DNA from: Sphaerospermopsis kisseleviana NIES-73
GTDB taxonomy: Bacteria; Cyanobacteriota; Cyanobacteriia; Cyanobacteriales; Nostocaceae
Assembly: GCF_002368075.1 (NCBI RefSeq)
Contig: NZ_AP018314.1
Span: forward strand, 362,074 to 426,073
Direction: 5' to 3'
Length of the DNA: 64,000 nt
Shown: one piece after another, positions 62,559-64,000 of the stretch
How the letters are laid out: each line of letters starts with the position of its first letter
Position numbering within the stretch: position 1 is the first letter of the stretch
Notes under the pieces: generated by a model
What the model saw: only the letters and a program-made list of their open reading frames with translations
Databases searched by the model: none
Told to the model about the DNA's origin: nothing
Translations under genes and position numbers: made by a program

Positions 62559-63944
62559 ATGCGAATTTTATTTGTTGCAGCGGAAGCTGCTCCCATTGCC
62601 AAAGTAGGTGGAATGGGTGATGTTGTCGGTGCATTACCAAAAGTTCTCAGACAAATGGGGCATGATGTACGGATATTCCTGCCTTATTATGGCTTTCTGC
62701 CAGATAAGATGGAAATTCCCAAAGAGCCAATTTGGAAAGGCTTTGCCATGTTCCAGGACTTTTCAGTTTATGAAAGTGTCCTCCCTGGAACTGATGTTCC
62801 TTTGTATTTATTTGGACATCCTGCTTTTTCACCCCGTCGTATTTATGCCGGAGAAGATGAAGATTGGCGTTTCACTTTATTTGCTAACGGTGCGGCGGAA
62901 TTTGCCTGGAATTATTGGAAACCGGAAATTATCCACTGTCACGACTGGCATACAGGGATGATTCCTGTGTGGATGCACCAAGATCCAGATATTACCACTG
63001 TGTTTACTATTCATAACCTTGCCTATCAAGGACCTTGGGAATGGTATTTACGGAAAATTACTTGGTGTCCCTGGTATATGCAAGGACACAACACTATGGC
63101 CGCAGCGGTGCAGTTTGCTGACAGGGTAAATACAGTTTCCCCCACCTATGCAGAACAAATCAAAACTCCTGCTTACGGTGAAGAAATCGAAGGTTTATTG
63201 TCTTTTATTAGTGGCAAGTTATCAGGGATTATCAACGGTATAGATACAGATGTTTATGATCCGGCAACTGATAAATACATTAATCAAACTTTTACTACCG
63301 ATACCTTAGACAAACGCAAAGCTAACAAAATTGCCTTGCAAGAAGAAATGGGATTAGAAGTTAATTCTAGTGCCTTTTTAATGGGTATGGTGAGCCGGTT
63401 GGTAGAACAAAAGGGTTTAGATTTGGTGATCCAAATTCTTGACCGCTTTATGGCTTATACAGATGCTCAATTTGTGTTGTTGGGAACAGGCGATCGCTAT
63501 TATGAAACCCAAATGTGGCAGTTAGCATCCCGCTATCCTGGCAGAATGGCCACCTACCTTTTATATAATGATGCTCTTTCCCGTCGCATCTATGCCGGTA
63601 CTGATGCTTTCTTAATGCCAAGTCGTTTTGAACCTTGCGGTATCAGTCAAATGATGGCTTTACGTTATGGTTCTGTTCCTATCGTCCGCCGTACAGGGGG
63701 ATTAGTTGATACTGTCACCCACCACGACCCCGTAAATACCGCAGGTACAGGTTATTGCTTTGACCGCTATGAACCTTTAGACCTATTTACCTGTATGATT
63801 CGGGCTTGGGAAGGTTTCCGTTACAAACCCCAATGGCAAGAATTACAACAACGGGGTATGAATCAAAACTTTAGTTGGTATGAATCTGCTAAACAGTACG
63901 ATAGTCTATATCGTTCCATGTATGGTTTACCACCAAACGAGTAG
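62559..63944 (+). CDS. glgA: Glycogen synthase
   Basis: 461 residues, GT5 family. [20 protein letters not shown] holds the K-x-G-G ADP-glucose loop. [39 protein letters not shown] and [18 protein letters not shown] (the E-x7-E nucleotide-sugar region) are complete. It lengthens alpha-1,4-glucan from ADP-glucose. Translation start directly follows a heptamer array. Full length. Cyanobacteria often have two glgA genes; this one cannot be assigned to type I or II with certainty from my reading. Confidence 0.96.
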   Translation: MRILFVAAEAAPIAKVGGMGDVVGALPKVLRQMGHDVRIFLPYYGFLPDKMEIPKEPIWKGFAMFQDFSVYESVLPGTDVPLYLFGHPAFSPRRIYAGEDEDWRFTLFANGAAEFAWNYWKPEIIHCHDWHTGMIPVWMHQDPDITTVFTIHNLAYQGPWEWYLRKITWCPWYMQGHNTMAAAVQFADRVNTVSPTYAEQIKTPAYGEEIEGLLSFISGKLSGIINGIDTDVYDPATDKYINQTFTTDTLDKRKANKIALQEEMGLEVNSSAFLMGMVSRLVEQKGLDLVIQILDRFMAYTDAQFVLLGTGDRYYETQMWQLASRYPGRMATYLLYNDALSRRIYAGTDAFLMPSRFEPCGISQMMALRYGSVPIVRRTGGLVDTVTHHDPVNTAGTGYCFDRYEPLDLFTCMIRAWEGFRYKPQWQELQQRGMNQNFSWYESAKQYDSLYRSMYGLPPNE

Positions 63945-63950
63945 GTGACT

Positions 63951-64000
63951 GGGGACTGGGGACTGGGGACTGGGGACTGGGGACTGGGGACTGGGGACTG
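63951..64000. repeat. GGGGACT heptamer array, runs off the window
   Basis: At least seven GGGGACT units start six bases after the glgA stop and continue to the window end. Confidence 0.9.

Overview
The window looks like a chromosome segment of a filamentous, probably heterocyst-forming cyanobacterium (Nostocales). The grounds are: psaA-psaB, a carotenoid hydroxylase of the CrtR type, a CAAD thylakoid protein, frequent GCGATCGC (HIP1) octamers, low G+C, and many short tandem heptamer arrays of the kind known from heterocystous genomes. Species cannot be set from the sequence alone.

Layout. 0-5 kb: the end of a metal/siderophore/B12 substrate-binding protein, then a minus-strand iron group (multicopper oxidase, helix-hairpin-helix lipoprotein, bacterioferritin-like protein, FTR1 permease). 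5-9.2 kb: a broken and an intact FkbM methyltransferase, then the Ni/Co importer cbiM-cbiQ-cbiO. 9.3-12.5 kb: crtR, a 216-bp MITE-like element, and pyk. 12.5-15.9 kb: a decayed zone with a possible structured RNA, an aspartic-protease-like gene pair, a deletion-fused ABC exporter remnant, a lipoprotein, and a chimeric antitoxin with a broken toxin. 16-18.2 kb: an AAA ATPase plus RloB-family pair, a likely phage-defence module. 18.3-22.9 kb: psaB and psaA. 23.5-34.5 kb: housekeeping and accessory genes (lipoprotein, glutaminase, thioredoxin-NHL protein, AtzG/AtzE-like amidase pair, CNNM/CBS membrane protein, FAD oxidoreductase, ilvD), with several gene fragments and a second copy of the 216-bp element.

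The most striking part is 35.3-56.1 kb: sixteen genes on the plus strand. They are three P-loop GTPase-like proteins, two large proteins sharing a helical module, two polytopic membrane proteins with FHA-like tails (one of which also carries a vWA domain), two further vWA proteins, three paralogous lipoproteins, a small protein, a zinc-ribbon FHA protein, a pseudokinase-PP2C fusion, and a zinc-ribbon Ser/Thr kinase with TPRs. Read together this is a phospho-threonine signalling and GTPase switch system placed at the cell envelope. It resembles in parts the GTPase/vWA conflict systems and the TerY-type vWA-PP2C-kinase triads known from comparative genomics, but this combination is not one I recognise. 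Two inverted copies of a 103-bp palindromic element bracket its first 13 genes, and a six-fold 91-bp hairpin array sits inside it.

56.2-64 kb: a TPR protein, a triple-domain YflT-type stress protein, a BON lipoprotein, a CAAD protein, a diacylglycerol-kinase-family lipid kinase, hemC and glgA. Heptamer arrays abut glgA on both sides.
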